Source: Nocardioides sp. TRM66260-LWL
GTDB lineage: Bacteria > Actinomycetota > Actinomycetes > Propionibacteriales > Nocardioidaceae
Length of the DNA: 64,000 nt
Reading direction: 5' to 3'
Assembly: GCF_020075545.1 (NCBI RefSeq)
Contig: NZ_JAIQZK010000010.1
Span: 37,627 to 101,626, forward strand
The notes beneath the pieces were generated by a model. It did not search any database, was not told the DNA's origin, and was given only the letters and a program-made list of their open reading frames with translations. This document shows, in pieces, positions 17,266-26,141 of this stretch. How positions within the stretch are numbered: the first letter of the stretch is position 1; each line of letters opens with the position of its first letter. Made by a program: the position numbers and the translations under genes.

Positions 17266-18861
17266 TCAGCAGGTCGGGTCGGCGGCCTGCGCCGGCACCT
17301 TGACGGCGTTCCAGGCGGCCTTGACCGCGTTGAACTCCACGCAGCTGCCCGGGTAGAGGTTCTTCGCCGCGGTGAGGGTCCAGGTGCGGTACTTCAGGTA
17401 CGACGACGACGAGGTCTTCTGCAGCATCGCGTTGTACATGATCGTCATCGCCTTCTGGATGCCGATGCCGCTCACGCTGGCCCCGTTGCAGGTGGGGCTC
17501 GACGGCTGGCCGTCGGTCGGGCTGGAGCCCTCGGCGAGCAGGTAGAACCAGTGGTTGCCCGGACCGGCGGCCGCGTGCACCTCCTGGGTCGGGGTGGAGC
17601 TGGAGTAGCAGTTGTCGTCACCCGCCAGCGACGGGTCGTACATGTAGCGGATCGGACCGGAGCCCACGAGGTTGACCTGCTCGCCGACGGTGAAGTCCGG
17701 ACGGTCCGTGGCGTTGTTGGCGAACCACTCGGTGGCCGCGCCGAAGGTGTCGGCGACGAACTCCTGGGTGTTGCCGCCGGAGATGCCGCCCGGGGTGTAG
17801 TCGTCGACGCCGTGGCCGAACTCGTGCGCCACGACGTCGATCGAGCCGATCCAGCGACCGCCGGACTGGGTGTGGCCGACCTGCACCTGGGTGCCGTCGT
17901 AGTAGGCGTTGACGTCGTTGAGGCCGACGCGGATCGGCACCCAGCCGCCGTTGCCCGTCATGCCGTTGCGGCCGAGCCAGGTGGAGAGCATGCGCCGCTC
18001 CTGGTCCGCGGCGTAGAAGGCGTCGACGCAGCCGGTCTCCTTGGACGTGGCCGAGCCGTTGCCCCAGGTGTTGGTGGACTTCACCAGCGTCGTGTTGGTG
18101 GCGGCGTCCTGGCACACCAGGCTCGAGGCGTTGGAGTTGCGCATGACGTAGGACGAGCCGCTGGTCGAGGTCGGGATGGTGACCGTGCCGGCGTAGGCGG
18201 AGTTGCCCGTGCCGTCGGCGACGTGCTCGCGGGTGCGCAGGACCTTGCCGGTGAGGGCGTCGACGTCGACGGTGAGGCGGGACGCCTCGCCGCCGCGGGT
18301 GCCCCGGACGGTGGTCTCCCACGCCAGCCGGCTCGAGCGGCCCTGCACGACGACCAGCGTCGGCGCGGCCTCGGCGGAGCCGCCGCGCACCTGACGCAGG
18401 GCGACGGCCGTGGCGGTGCCCGCGCCGCGACGCGGCGTGATGCCGGCCAGGCTGACCGGACGCGTCTGCGCGACCGACGTGCCCAGGACGCGTCCGGCGG
18501 CGTCGGTGGTGACGACGAAGTCGCCGCCGCGCACCGGCAGGCCGCGGTAGGTGCGGTCGTAGGCGACGTAGGTGAGGCCCTCGGAGGAGTGCGTGCGACG
18601 CGCGACGAAGGCGTCGTGACGGGAGGCCTTCAGCGCCGCGGGCCGCTCGGCGACCAGGGCACGGGCGGACTGCTGGGCGCGGAGTCGCGCCGTGGCCGGG
18701 GCGACCGGCCGAGCGTCACCCTGGCGGGCGCTGGTGGCGCTCGAGGAGGGGACGGTGGAGCCGGCCTGGGCGGCGGACACGGTGGTGGCCGCGACGGCGG
18801 GGACGAGGGCGACGCTCAGCGCGCCCACGAGGAGTCGTTTCAACGTGACACTCCTGCACAT
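17266..18861 (-). CDS. Secreted thermolysin-like (M4) metallopeptidase precursor
   Basis: 531 residues: signal peptide (about 1-33), a propeptide with FTP/PepSY-type segments (about 50-215), then the catalytic domain. Zinc motif HEFGH at 346-350 with catalytic E347; third ligand E367 in NTQEFVAD, where the usual Asn-Glu reads Gln-Glu; transition-state His in EVHAAAGPGNHWFYLL. Four cysteines in the mature part probably form disulfides. The enzyme would be exported, self-process its propeptide and degrade extracellular protein. It lies between ipdC and fadA6 but has no KstR/KstR2 site, so it appears unrelated to steroid use. A perfect inverted repeat lies 111 bp upstream. Confidence 0.9.
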   Translation of the reverse strand: MCRSVTLKRLLVGALSVALVPAVAATTVSAAQAGSTVPSSSATSARQGDARPVAPATARLRAQQSARALVAERPAALKASRHDAFVARRTHSSEGLTYVAYDRTYRGLPVRGGDFVVTTDAAGRVLGTSVAQTRPVSLAGITPRRGAGTATAVALRQVRGGSAEAAPTLVVVQGRSSRLAWETTVRGTRGGEASRLTVDVDALTGKVLRTREHVADGTGNSAYAGTVTIPTSTSGSSYVMRNSNASSLVCQDAATNTTLVKSTNTWGNGSATSKETGCVDAFYAADQERRMLSTWLGRNGMTGNGGWVPIRVGLNDVNAYYDGTQVQVGHTQSGGRWIGSIDVVAHEFGHGVDDYTPGGISGGNTQEFVADTFGAATEWFANNATDRPDFTVGEQVNLVGSGPIRYMYDPSLAGDDNCYSSSTPTQEVHAAAGPGNHWFYLLAEGSSPTDGQPSSPTCNGASVSGIGIQKAMTIMYNAMLQKTSSSSYLKYRTWTLTAAKNLYPGSCVEFNAVKAAWNAVKVPAQAADPTC

Positions 18862-18971
18862 GAGGGGCCGGGGAGCGGCCCGAGACGGTTGACCCGGCGG
18901 TGGGACGACGTCGTCGCACCGGCCGGGCCCTCAGGCAAGCCGCTGGCCCGGGACCGGGTCAACGGACCCGG

Positions 18972-18989
18972 AGTGCACGTCCGTGCACT
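18972..18989. promoter_or_regulatory. Perfect inverted repeat in divergent promoter region
   Basis: AGTGCACG-TC-CGTGCACT, 8-bp perfect arms with a 2-bp spacer. It lies in the 232-bp gap between the divergent M4 peptidase (start 18861) and a membrane protein (start 19094). The size and symmetry suit a dimeric repressor, but the regulator is unknown. The rest of the gap shows nothing else. Confidence 0.35.
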
Positions 18990-19093
18990 GCGCGAACCTG
19001 CACGATCGATCGGGCAACGCACGGCCGACGTCGACCGTCCCGCCGGGCTGCGTTTGGCGCTCGCGACGCCTCCAGCCGTCCTACGATGCGGCC

Positions 19094-19597
19094 GTGACCC
19101 CCGACCAGCCGTCGTCCGCGTCCGTCGTGAGCGGCCGCCGCACCTTCCTGCTGATGATCCCGATCAACCTGCTGATGGTGCCGTGGGTGTGGATCGGCCG
19201 CGTCGTCTTCGGCGTCTTCGGCTGGTTCGGCCTGGTGCTGATCCCGGTCGCCCTGGTCGTGCTGGCGGCGCTGACGCTCACCACCGTGCTGGCCTTCGTC
19301 CGCAAGGCGCGACCGCGCGGCCTGACCCGCGTCGAGCTGATCTGGCAGTGGCTGCTCTGGGGCGCGCTGCTGGTCTTCGGCGCGGTGCTGCCCGACTTCG
19401 GCGACACCGAGGACTCCACCCGCTCGGCCCTCACCCAGGCCTTCGGCTATTCCGATCGGCTGATCAGCCTCAGCTTCGACCTCGCCGTGATCGCCGCGGG
19501 CGTCGCGGTGGTGGCCTGGATCGGGCTGCTGGTCAGCCTGCTCGCCGGCTCGCGGACCCAGGCGATCTCGAGCCCCGGAGCCCCGGCCGCGGCCTGA
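19094..19597 (+). CDS. Small integral membrane protein, unknown function
   Basis: 167 residues from GTG 19094 (MTPDQPSSASVVSGRRTF); longer upstream readings have no hydrophobic or conserved start. Predicted by eye: two closely spaced N-terminal membrane segments (about 17-65), one near 80-100 (WQWLLWGALLVFGAVLP) and one near 135-155 (AVIAAGVAVVAWIGLLVSLLA). The loop between the last two carries PDFGDTEDSTRSAL. No family is recognised. It converges on fadA6 with only 4 bp between the stops. Confidence 0.65.
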   Translation: MTPDQPSSASVVSGRRTFLLMIPINLLMVPWVWIGRVVFGVFGWFGLVLIPVALVVLAALTLTTVLAFVRKARPRGLTRVELIWQWLLWGALLVFGAVLPDFGDTEDSTRSALTQAFGYSDRLISLSFDLAVIAAGVAVVAWIGLLVSLLAGSRTQAISSPGAPAAA

Positions 19598-19601
19598 GGG
19601 C

Positions 19602-20780
19602 TCAGGCCCCCGGCCGGTCCAGCCGCTCGATGATCGTGACGTTGGCCTGCCCGCCGCCCTCGCACATCGTCTGCAGGGCGTAGCGGCCCCCGGTGCGCTC
19701 GAGCTCGTGCAGCATCGTGGTCATGATCCGGGCGCCGGTCGCGCCGATCGGGTGGCCGAGCGCGATGCCGCCGCCGTTCACGTTCACCTTCTCGTGCGGG
19801 ATCGAGAGCTCCTTCATCCAGGCCAGCACGACGGAGGCGAACGCCTCGTTGCACTCGAACAGGTCGATGTCCTCGACGGTCAGTCCGGTGCGCTCGAGCG
19901 CGTGACGGGTGGCGCGGATCGGGCCGGTGAGCATCCACACGGGGTCGTCGCCGCGCACCGAGAGGTGGTGGACGCGGGCCCGCGGCGTCAGGCCGTGCTC
20001 GGCGACGGCCCGCTCGGAGGCGACCAGGACGGCCGAGGCGCCGTCGCAGATCTGGGAGGCGACGGCGGCGGTGATGCGTCCGCCGGGTGCCAGCGGCTGC
20101 AGGCCGGCCATCCGCTCCAGCGAGGTCTCCCGCGGGCAGGTGTCGGCGTCGACGACCGTGCCGTCGGGCAGGGTCAGCGGGGCGATCTCGTCGGCGAAGC
20201 GACCCGCGGCGGCGGCCGCGAGGGCCCGCTCGTGCGAGGCCAGGGCGAAGGCCTCCATCTCCTCACGGCTGCAGTCCCAGCGCTCGGCGATCATCTCGGC
20301 GGAGTTGAACTGGCTGACCTCGACGTCGCCGTAGCGCGCGACCCAGCCGGGCGACTCCGCGAACGGCGTCGAGAAGCCGTACTGCTGGCCGACCAGCATC
20401 GCGGCGGAGATCGGGATGGCCGACATGTTCTGCACGCCGCCGGCCACGACGAGGTCCTGGGTGCCGGACATGACGCCCTGGGCGGCGAAGTGGACGGCCT
20501 GCTGGGAGGAGCCGCACTGGCGGTCGATGGTGACGCCCGGCACGTGGTCGGGCAGGCCGGCCACCAGCCAGGCCGTGCGCGCGACGTCGCCGGCCTGCGA
20601 GCCGATGGTGTCGCAGCAGCCGAGGACGACGTCGTCGACGGCGCCGGCGTCGACGCCGGTGCGCTCGACGAGGGCCTTCAGCACGTGCGCGGCGAGGTCG
20701 GCGGAGTGGACGCCGGCGAGCGCACCCCCGCGGCGGGTGACCGGGGTGCGGACGGCGTCGACGAGGTAGGCGTCAGGCAT
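19602..20780 (-). CDS. fadA6: Ring C/D beta-ketoacyl-CoA thiolase FadA6
   Basis: 392 residues with all thiolase catalytic residues: C89 (DRQCGSSQQA), H343 (ALGHPIGATG) and C373 (CEGGGQANV), and NEAF near 312. FadA6 performs the last thiolytic cleavage in degradation of the ring C/D remnant, producing acetyl-CoA and succinyl-type CoA products. It overlaps the end of kstR2 by 8 nt and is the last gene of the fadE30-ipdF-kstR2-fadA6 operon. Its divergence from fadA5 in the same window matches two separate pathway steps. Confidence 0.9.
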   Translation of the reverse strand: MPDAYLVDAVRTPVTRRGGALAGVHSADLAAHVLKALVERTGVDAGAVDDVVLGCCDTIGSQAGDVARTAWLVAGLPDHVPGVTIDRQCGSSQQAVHFAAQGVMSGTQDLVVAGGVQNMSAIPISAAMLVGQQYGFSTPFAESPGWVARYGDVEVSQFNSAEMIAERWDCSREEMEAFALASHERALAAAAAGRFADEIAPLTLPDGTVVDADTCPRETSLERMAGLQPLAPGGRITAAVASQICDGASAVLVASERAVAEHGLTPRARVHHLSVRGDDPVWMLTGPIRATRHALERTGLTVEDIDLFECNEAFASVVLAWMKELSIPHEKVNVNGGGIALGHPIGATGARIMTTMLHELERTGGRYALQTMCEGGGQANVTIIERLDRPGA

Positions 20781-21390
20781 GGGAGATCCCGTCGAGGAGG
20801 ATGGTCAGGTACTGGTCGGCGATGGCGGTGTGCGCGTGCTGGCCGCCGGGGCGGTACCAGCGCACGGCGACCCAGACGGTGTCGCGGATGAAGCGGTAGG
20901 TGAGCGTGAGGTCGAGGTCGGCGCGCAGCACGCCCGTGCGCACGCCCTCCTCGAGCAGGGTCATCCACACCTGCCGCGACTGGGCGTTGCGCTCGGCGAG
21001 GTAGGCGAACCGCTCGGACGCGCCCAGGTGCGCCGCGTCGTTCTGGAAGATCGCCACGGCGTCGCCGTGCTCGTGGATGGCGTCGAAGGAGAGCCGGACG
21101 GCCCGCTCGAGCTTGCGGCGGGCGTCGTCGTCGCTGGCGAGGATCTCGTCGTAGGCCGCGAAGAGCCCCTCCTGGAAGGTCCGGAGGATCTCGTCGACCA
21201 TCGACTCCTTGGAGTCGAAGTGGTGGTAGAGGCTGCCCGAGAGGATGCCCGCGGCGTCGGCGATGTCGCGGACGGTGGTGTTGGTGAAGCCCTTCTCGGC
21301 GAAGAGCCGCGCGGCGATCCGCAGCAGCTCGTCGCGACGGGACGTGGCGGTCGCGGAGGGCGGGGACGACGCTGGAGTCACGGGAGGCAT
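20773..21390 (-). CDS. kstR2: TetR-family repressor KstR2
   Basis: 205 residues. N-terminal TetR helix-turn-helix at about 19-64 (LFAEKGFTNTTVRDIADAAG, then GSLYHHFDSKESM). The C-terminal ligand domain has EHGDAVAIFQNDAAHLG near 110. KstR2 represses the HIP (ring C/D) genes and is released by HIP-CoA, the FadD3 product. It sits between ipdF and fadA6, so it is autoregulated through the box at 23422. Both KstR2-like boxes in the window (13634 and 23422) are its probable targets. The start at 21390 leaves 6 bp to the ipdF stop. Confidence 0.9.
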   Translation of the reverse strand: MPPVTPASSPPSATATSRRDELLRIAARLFAEKGFTNTTVRDIADAAGILSGSLYHHFDSKESMVDEILRTFQEGLFAAYDEILASDDDARRKLERAVRLSFDAIHEHGDAVAIFQNDAAHLGASERFAYLAERNAQSRQVWMTLLEEGVRTGVLRADLDLTLTYRFIRDTVWVAVRWYRPGGQHAHTAIADQYLTILLDGISHA

Positions 21391-21396
21391 CCTCGC

Positions 21397-22200
21397 TCAG
21401 GCGTGCTGGCTGCTGGCCGAGACGACCTCGCCGGTGAGGTAGGAGGCGTAGTCGGAGGCGAGGAAGACCATGACGTTGGCGATCTCCCAGGGCTCGGCGG
21501 CCCGGCCGAACGCCTCGCGCTGGGTGAGCTCGTGCAGCAGCTCGTCGGAGGTGACCTTCGCCAGGAACGGGTGCATGGCCAGGCTGGGGCTCACCGCGTT
21601 GACCCGGATGCCGTGCGGCGCGAGGTCGAGCGCCGCGCAGCGGGTCAGGGCCATCACGCCGGCCTTCGCCGCCGCGTAGTGCGCCTGGCCCTCCTGGGCG
21701 CGCCAGCCGATGACCGAGGCGTTGTTGACGATGACGCCGCGGGTGCCGGCCTCGGCCATCCGCCGCCCGACCGCCCGGACGCAGCGGAAGGTGCCGGTGA
21801 GCGTGATGTCGAGGACGCGCGACCACTGCTCGTCGGTCATCTCCAGCACCGACGCGGTGCCGCCCAGGCCGGCGTTGTTGATCATCACGTCGACGCCGCC
21901 GACCTCGTCGGCGAGGTCGAGCAGGCGCTGCACCTGCGCCTCGTCGGTGACGTCGCAGACGGTCTGACGCACCCGATCGGCGCCGAACTCGGCGGCCAGC
22001 GCCTCCTCGGCCTCGGCGAGTCGTCGCTCGTGGGTGTCGGAGAAGACCACCGCGCGGGCGCCCTCCTCGAGGGCGCGGCGCACGACGGCGGCGCCGATGC
22101 CGGCGCCGGCGGCGGCCGTGACGACGACCGTGCGGTCGGCGAGCAGGCCGTGCGGCGGCACGTAGGCCGGAGTGGGCTGGACGGGGCGGGCGGACGTCAT
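21397..22200 (-). CDS. ipdF: SDR dehydrogenase IpdF (5-OH-HIP-CoA oxidoreductase)
   Basis: 267 residues from ATG 22200 (MTSARPVQPTPAYVPPHGLL). SDR with cofactor loop TAAAGAGIG near 29-37, NNAG near 112, and YAAAK near 175; C-terminal YLTGEVVSASSQHA. IpdF (Rv3559c) oxidises the 5-hydroxyl of 5-OH-HIP-CoA to the ketone before ring opening. It lies between fadE30 (5 bp) and kstR2 (6 bp). The reading frame continues far upstream of 22200, but only as an antisense-like extension through fadE30 and without family resemblance. Confidence 0.87.
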   Translation of the reverse strand: MTSARPVQPTPAYVPPHGLLADRTVVVTAAAGAGIGAAVVRRALEEGARAVVFSDTHERRLAEAEEALAAEFGADRVRQTVCDVTDEAQVQRLLDLADEVGGVDVMINNAGLGGTASVLEMTDEQWSRVLDITLTGTFRCVRAVGRRMAEAGTRGVIVNNASVIGWRAQEGQAHYAAAKAGVMALTRCAALDLAPHGIRVNAVSPSLAMHPFLAKVTSDELLHELTQREAFGRAAEPWEIANVMVFLASDYASYLTGEVVSASSQHA

Positions 22201-22205
22201 GGGGC

Positions 22206-23405
22206 TCAACCTCGGGGCTCGCGGGGCAGGCCGAGCACGCGCTCGGCCAGGATGTTCCTCTGCACCTCGTCGCTGCCGCCGTAGATCGTGTCGGCGCGGG
22301 AGAAGAGGAACAGGCGCTGCCAGGTCGACAGCTCGTAGGGGGCGGCGTCGGCGAGCAGTCCGCCGGTGCCGACGACGTCCATGGCGAGCTCGCCGAGACG
22401 TCGGTGCCAGCCGGCCCAGGCCAGCTTGAAGATCGAGCCGGCGCCGCCGCCGGCCGCGGAGTCCTCGCCGTTGCCGACCAGCGAGAGCGTGCGCAGCGCG
22501 AAGGAGCGCAGCGCCTCGAGCTCGACCCGGGAGTGCAGCATCCGATCGCGCAGCACGGCGTCGTCCCAGACGCCGGTCGCGCGGGCGAGCGCGATCAGCG
22601 CGTCGAGCTCGCGGGCGAAGCCGACGACCTGGCCCAGGGTCGAGACGCCGCGCTCGAGGCCGAGCAGGCCCATCGCGACGCCCCAGCCGCGGCCGGGCTC
22701 CCCGACGATCAGGTCGGCGTCGGTGCGGGCGTCGGTGAGGAAGACCTCGTTGAACTCCGAGCCGCCGGTGAGCTGCTCGATCGGCCGCACCTCGACGCCG
22801 GGCTGGTCGATCGGCACGAGCAGGAACGACAGGCCCTGGTGCCGCTGCGAGCCGGGCTCGGAGCGCGCCACCACGAAGAGCCACTGGGAGAAGTGGGCGT
22901 TGGAGGTCCAGACCTTCTGGCCGTCGAGCACCCACTGCGAGCCGTCCTCGGAGAGCCGGGCGCGGGTCTGGACGTTCGCGAGGTCCGACCCGGCGTTCGG
23001 CTCGGAGTAGCCCTGCGCCCACAGCTCCTCGACCGCCACGATCGGCGGCAGGAACCGCGCCTGCTGCGCTGGGGTGCCGAAGGCGAGCAGCGTGGGGCCG
23101 AGCAGCTCCTCGCCGAGGTGGTTGACCCGCCCGGGCGCGTCGGCGCGGGCGTACTCCTCGTGGAAGATCACCTGCTGCCACAGGCTCAGACCGCGTCCGC
23201 CGTGCTCGACCGGCCAGCCGACGGCCGTCCAGCCCTCGCGCGCCAGGTGGCGGTTCCAGGCGAGCCGCTCGGGCAGCGCCTCGTGGTCGCGGCCGGGCCC
23301 GCCGAGGCCCTTGAGCCCCTTGAACTCGCCGGCCAGGTGGTCCTCCAGGAAGGCGCGCACCTCGGCCCGGAAGGCCTCGTCGGTCGGGGAGTAGGTCAGG
23401 TCCAC
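22206..23405 (-). CDS. fadE30: Acyl-CoA dehydrogenase FadE30 (IpdE1)
   Basis: 399 residues from GTG 23405 (MDLTYSPTDEAFRAEVRAFL), the start that puts the first helix at the N-terminus. Acyl-CoA dehydrogenase fold: YSEPNAGSDLANVQT near 127, VLDGQKVWTSNAH near 160 and C-terminal GGSDEVQRNILAERVLGLP. The usual YEG catalytic-Glu site reads YGG, so the base must lie elsewhere, as in heteromeric steroid ACADs. FadE30 is reported to pair with FadE33 as IpdE1-IpdE2, acting on HIP-derived CoA thioesters. It heads the left-going KstR2 operon, opposite fadD3. Confidence 0.88.
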   Translation of the reverse strand: MDLTYSPTDEAFRAEVRAFLEDHLAGEFKGLKGLGGPGRDHEALPERLAWNRHLAREGWTAVGWPVEHGGRGLSLWQQVIFHEEYARADAPGRVNHLGEELLGPTLLAFGTPAQQARFLPPIVAVEELWAQGYSEPNAGSDLANVQTRARLSEDGSQWVLDGQKVWTSNAHFSQWLFVVARSEPGSQRHQGLSFLLVPIDQPGVEVRPIEQLTGGSEFNEVFLTDARTDADLIVGEPGRGWGVAMGLLGLERGVSTLGQVVGFARELDALIALARATGVWDDAVLRDRMLHSRVELEALRSFALRTLSLVGNGEDSAAGGGAGSIFKLAWAGWHRRLGELAMDVVGTGGLLADAAPYELSTWQRLFLFSRADTIYGGSDEVQRNILAERVLGLPREPRG

Positions 23406-23421
23406 AGGTGCTACGCTACCA

Positions 23422-23435
23422 AGCAACTGTTTGGT
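23422..23435. promoter_or_regulatory. KstR2-like operator between fadE30 and fadD3
   Basis: AGCAACTGTTTGGT matches 8 of 10 fixed positions of AnCAAGnnCTTGnT and lies within a longer palindrome, ACCAAG-6 nt-TTTGGT (23419-23436). It is 16 bp from the fadE30 GTG and 18 bp from the fadD3 GTG, controlling both operons and kstR2 itself. Confidence 0.78.
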
Positions 23436-23453
23436 TGGGCGAGAGGGTGAGAG

Positions 23454-24989
23454 GTGTCCGAGACCGTCGACACGATCCCGGCGGCGCTGCGGGCCGCCGC
23501 GACGCGGTTCGGCGACGCGCCGGCCTACGTCGAGGACGGCCGGACGACGTCGTTCGTCGAGCTCCACGCCCGGGTGCGCGAGACCGCCGCCCGCTACGTC
23601 GCCGCCGGGGCCGAGCCCGGCTTCCGCGCGGTGGTATGGGCGCCGAACAGCGTCGCCTGGGTGGTCGCGGCGCTCGCGGTCTCCTACGCCGGCGGGACGC
23701 TCGTCCCGGCGAACTCGCGCTACACCGGCCACGAGGTGGCCGAGCTGGTCGAGCGCACCCGGGCGCAGGTCGTCGTCCTGGCCGACGGCTTCCTCGGCCG
23801 CTCCCAGCGCGCCGACCTCGAGGCGGCCGCCGACCTGTCCGGCGTCCGGCTGCTGCTCGACGTCGCCGACCTCGGCGAGCAGGCCGAGCCCGACGCCGGC
23901 CTGCTCGCCGAGGTCGAGGCCCGGGCCGACGCGGTGCGGGCCGACGACGTCGCCGACGTGCTGTTCACCTCCGGCACCACCGGACGACCCAAGGGCGCCA
24001 TGTCGGCGCACCGCCAGACCGTCGGCGTCGCCCGCGCGTGGGGCGAGCTCGGCGGCGTCACGAGCGCCGACCGCTACCTGGTGGTGAACCCGTTCTTCCA
24101 CTCCTTCGGCTACAAGGTCGGCATCGTCACCGGGCTGCTCACCGGCGCCACGCTCCACCCCGAGGCCACCTTCGACGTCGCCCGCACCCTCGACCTGATC
24201 GAGCGCGAGCGGATCACCGTGCTGCCGGGTGCGCCCACCATCTACCAGTCGCTGCTGGCCGCGGCCGGCCGCGAGCGGCGCGACCTCTCGTCCCTGCGCC
24301 TGGCGGTCACCGGCGCCGCGGTGGTGCCGCAGGTGCTGATCGAGCGGATGCAGGAGCCCGCGCCGACCGGGCTCGGCATCGCCCAGGTCGTCACGGCCTT
24401 CGGCATGACCGAGGCGGTCGTCGTGACGATGTGCCGCGAGGGCGATCCTGCGGAGCTGGTCGCGAGCACCTGCGGCCGCGCGATCCCCGGCATGGAGACG
24501 CGCATCGGCGAGGACGGCGAGCTGCTCGTCCGCGGGCCGTTCGTCATGCTCGGCTATCTCGACGACCCCGCGGCCACCGCCGAGGCGATCGACGCCGACG
24601 GCTGGCTGCACACCGGCGACGTCGGGGAGCTCGACGACGCCGGCAACCTGCGCATCACCGACCGGCTCAAGGACATGTTCATCTCCGGCGGCTTCAACGT
24701 GTACCCCGCCGAGATCGAGCAGACGCTGACCCGGGTCGAGGGCGTCGCCGACGTCGCGGTGGTCGGCGTGCCGGACGAGCGGCTCGGCGAGGTGGGCGCG
24801 GCGTTCGTCGTCCGCGACGCCTCCCCCGCGGGCGCGGCGCTGGACGCCGCGTCGGTGATCGCCGCCGCGCGCGAGCGCCTGGCCAACTTCAAGGCCCCCC
24901 GGGAGGTCGTCTTCGTCGACGCCCTCCCCCGCAACCTGTCCGGCAAGGTGCTCAAGACCGAGCTCCGCGCCGGCCTGCGAGAGAGGTGA
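23454..24989 (+). CDS. fadD3: HIP-CoA synthetase FadD3
   Basis: 511 residues from GTG 23454. ANL-family acyl-CoA ligase: P-loop TSGTTGRPKGAMS near 172, VTAFGMTEAVV near 310, TGDVGELDDAGNLRITDR near 385-405 and the C-terminal lysine motif LSGKVLKTELR. FadD3 activates HIP, the propionate left after ring A/B removal, to HIP-CoA; this product is the KstR2 inducer. It is first in the fadD3-fadE31-fadE32-fadE33 operon. The next start is 2 bp after its stop. Confidence 0.92.
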   Translation: MSETVDTIPAALRAAATRFGDAPAYVEDGRTTSFVELHARVRETAARYVAAGAEPGFRAVVWAPNSVAWVVAALAVSYAGGTLVPANSRYTGHEVAELVERTRAQVVVLADGFLGRSQRADLEAAADLSGVRLLLDVADLGEQAEPDAGLLAEVEARADAVRADDVADVLFTSGTTGRPKGAMSAHRQTVGVARAWGELGGVTSADRYLVVNPFFHSFGYKVGIVTGLLTGATLHPEATFDVARTLDLIERERITVLPGAPTIYQSLLAAAGRERRDLSSLRLAVTGAAVVPQVLIERMQEPAPTGLGIAQVVTAFGMTEAVVVTMCREGDPAELVASTCGRAIPGMETRIGEDGELLVRGPFVMLGYLDDPAATAEAIDADGWLHTGDVGELDDAGNLRITDRLKDMFISGGFNVYPAEIEQTLTRVEGVADVAVVGVPDERLGEVGAAFVVRDASPAGAALDAASVIAAARERLANFKAPREVVFVDALPRNLSGKVLKTELRAGLRER

Positions 24990-24991
24990 CG

Positions 24992-26140
24992 ATGGACCTG
25001 TCGCTGTCGGAGTCCGAGCTGGCCTTCCAGGCCGAGGCCCGGGCGTGGCTCGCCGCGCACGTGCCGGCCGAGCCGCTGCCCTCCATGGACACGCCCGAGG
25101 GCTGGGCGCTGCACCAGGAGTGGGAGGCGAAGCTGGCCGCGGACCGCTGGTCGGTCGTCTCCTGGCCGCGCGAGGTCGGCGGTCGCGAGGCCTCGCTCGT
25201 GGAGTGGGTGATCTTCGAGGAGGAGTACTACCGCGCGGGCGCGCCGGGCCGCGTCTCGCAGAACGGCATCTTCCTGCTCGCCCCGATCCTCTTCGAGCAC
25301 GGCACCCCCGAGCAGCAGCAGCGCTTCCTGCCCTCCATGGCCACCGGCGAGCGCATCTGGGCGCAGTGCTGGAGCGAGCCCGAGGCCGGCTCCGACCTGG
25401 CGTCCCTGCGCTCCACGGCGCGGCGCGACGAGGAGCGCGGCGGCTGGGTCCTGGACGGGCAGAAGACCTGGTCCTCGCGCGCCGCGCTGGCCGACTGGGG
25501 GTTCGGCCTGTTCCGCTCCGACCCGTCCGCGCAGCGCCACCGCGGGCTCACCTACTTCCTCTTCCCCCTGGACGCGCCGGGCGTCACCGTGCGTCCGATC
25601 GCGCAGCTGGACGGGGAGGCCGGCTTCGCCGAGATCTTCTTCGACGAGGTGTTCGTGCCCGACGCCGACGTGCTGGGCGGGGTCGGCGAGGGCTGGAGCG
25701 TCGCGATGTCGACGGCCGGCAACGAGCGCGGCCTCTCCCTGCGATCCCCCGGACGCTTCTGCGCGGCGGCCGACCGGCTCGTCGACCTGTACCGCAGCAC
25801 GCCCGAGCCGCCCGCCGCGGCCGGCGACGCCGTCGTCGACGCGTGGCTGCGCGCCCAGGCGTACCGGCTCTACACCTGGGGCACCGTCACCCGGCTCGCG
25901 GACGGCGGCGACATCGGGGCGGCGGGCTCGGTGAACAAGGTGTTCTGGAGCGAGCTCGACGTCGCCCTGCACGAGACCGCGCTCGACCTGCTCGACGCGG
26001 ACGCCGAGCTGGAGTCGCGCTGGCTCGACGGCTACACGTTCTCGCTGTCGGGGCCCATCTACGCCGGCACCAACGAGGTGCAGCGCAACATCGTCGCCGA
26101 GCGGATCCTCGGCCTGCCGCGCGAGCCGAGGGGAGCCTGA
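24992..26140 (+). CDS. fadE31: Acyl-CoA dehydrogenase FadE31
   Basis: 382 residues from ATG 24992 (MDLSLSESELAFQAEARAWL). Full-length ACAD: WSEPEAGSDLASLRS near 125, VLDGQKTWSSRA near 150 and C-terminal IYAGTNEVQRNIVAERILGLP. The YEG Glu position is Ala, so catalysis needs an alternative base or a partner subunit. FadE31 is known to form alpha2beta2 heterotetramers with FadE32 or FadE33, both encoded just downstream (1 bp, then 1-nt overlap). They act on a ring C/D CoA ester. Confidence 0.87.
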   Translation: MDLSLSESELAFQAEARAWLAAHVPAEPLPSMDTPEGWALHQEWEAKLAADRWSVVSWPREVGGREASLVEWVIFEEEYYRAGAPGRVSQNGIFLLAPILFEHGTPEQQQRFLPSMATGERIWAQCWSEPEAGSDLASLRSTARRDEERGGWVLDGQKTWSSRAALADWGFGLFRSDPSAQRHRGLTYFLFPLDAPGVTVRPIAQLDGEAGFAEIFFDEVFVPDADVLGGVGEGWSVAMSTAGNERGLSLRSPGRFCAAADRLVDLYRSTPEPPAAAGDAVVDAWLRAQAYRLYTWGTVTRLADGGDIGAAGSVNKVFWSELDVALHETALDLLDADAELESRWLDGYTFSLSGPIYAGTNEVQRNIVAERILGLPREPRGA

Positions 26141-26141
26141 C

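Noticed and set aside
22206..24611. Longer fadE30 frame with about 400 extra N-terminal codons
   Set aside because: The extension is antisense to fadD3 and crosses the KstR2-like operator; GTG 23405 gives the normal ACAD N-terminus.
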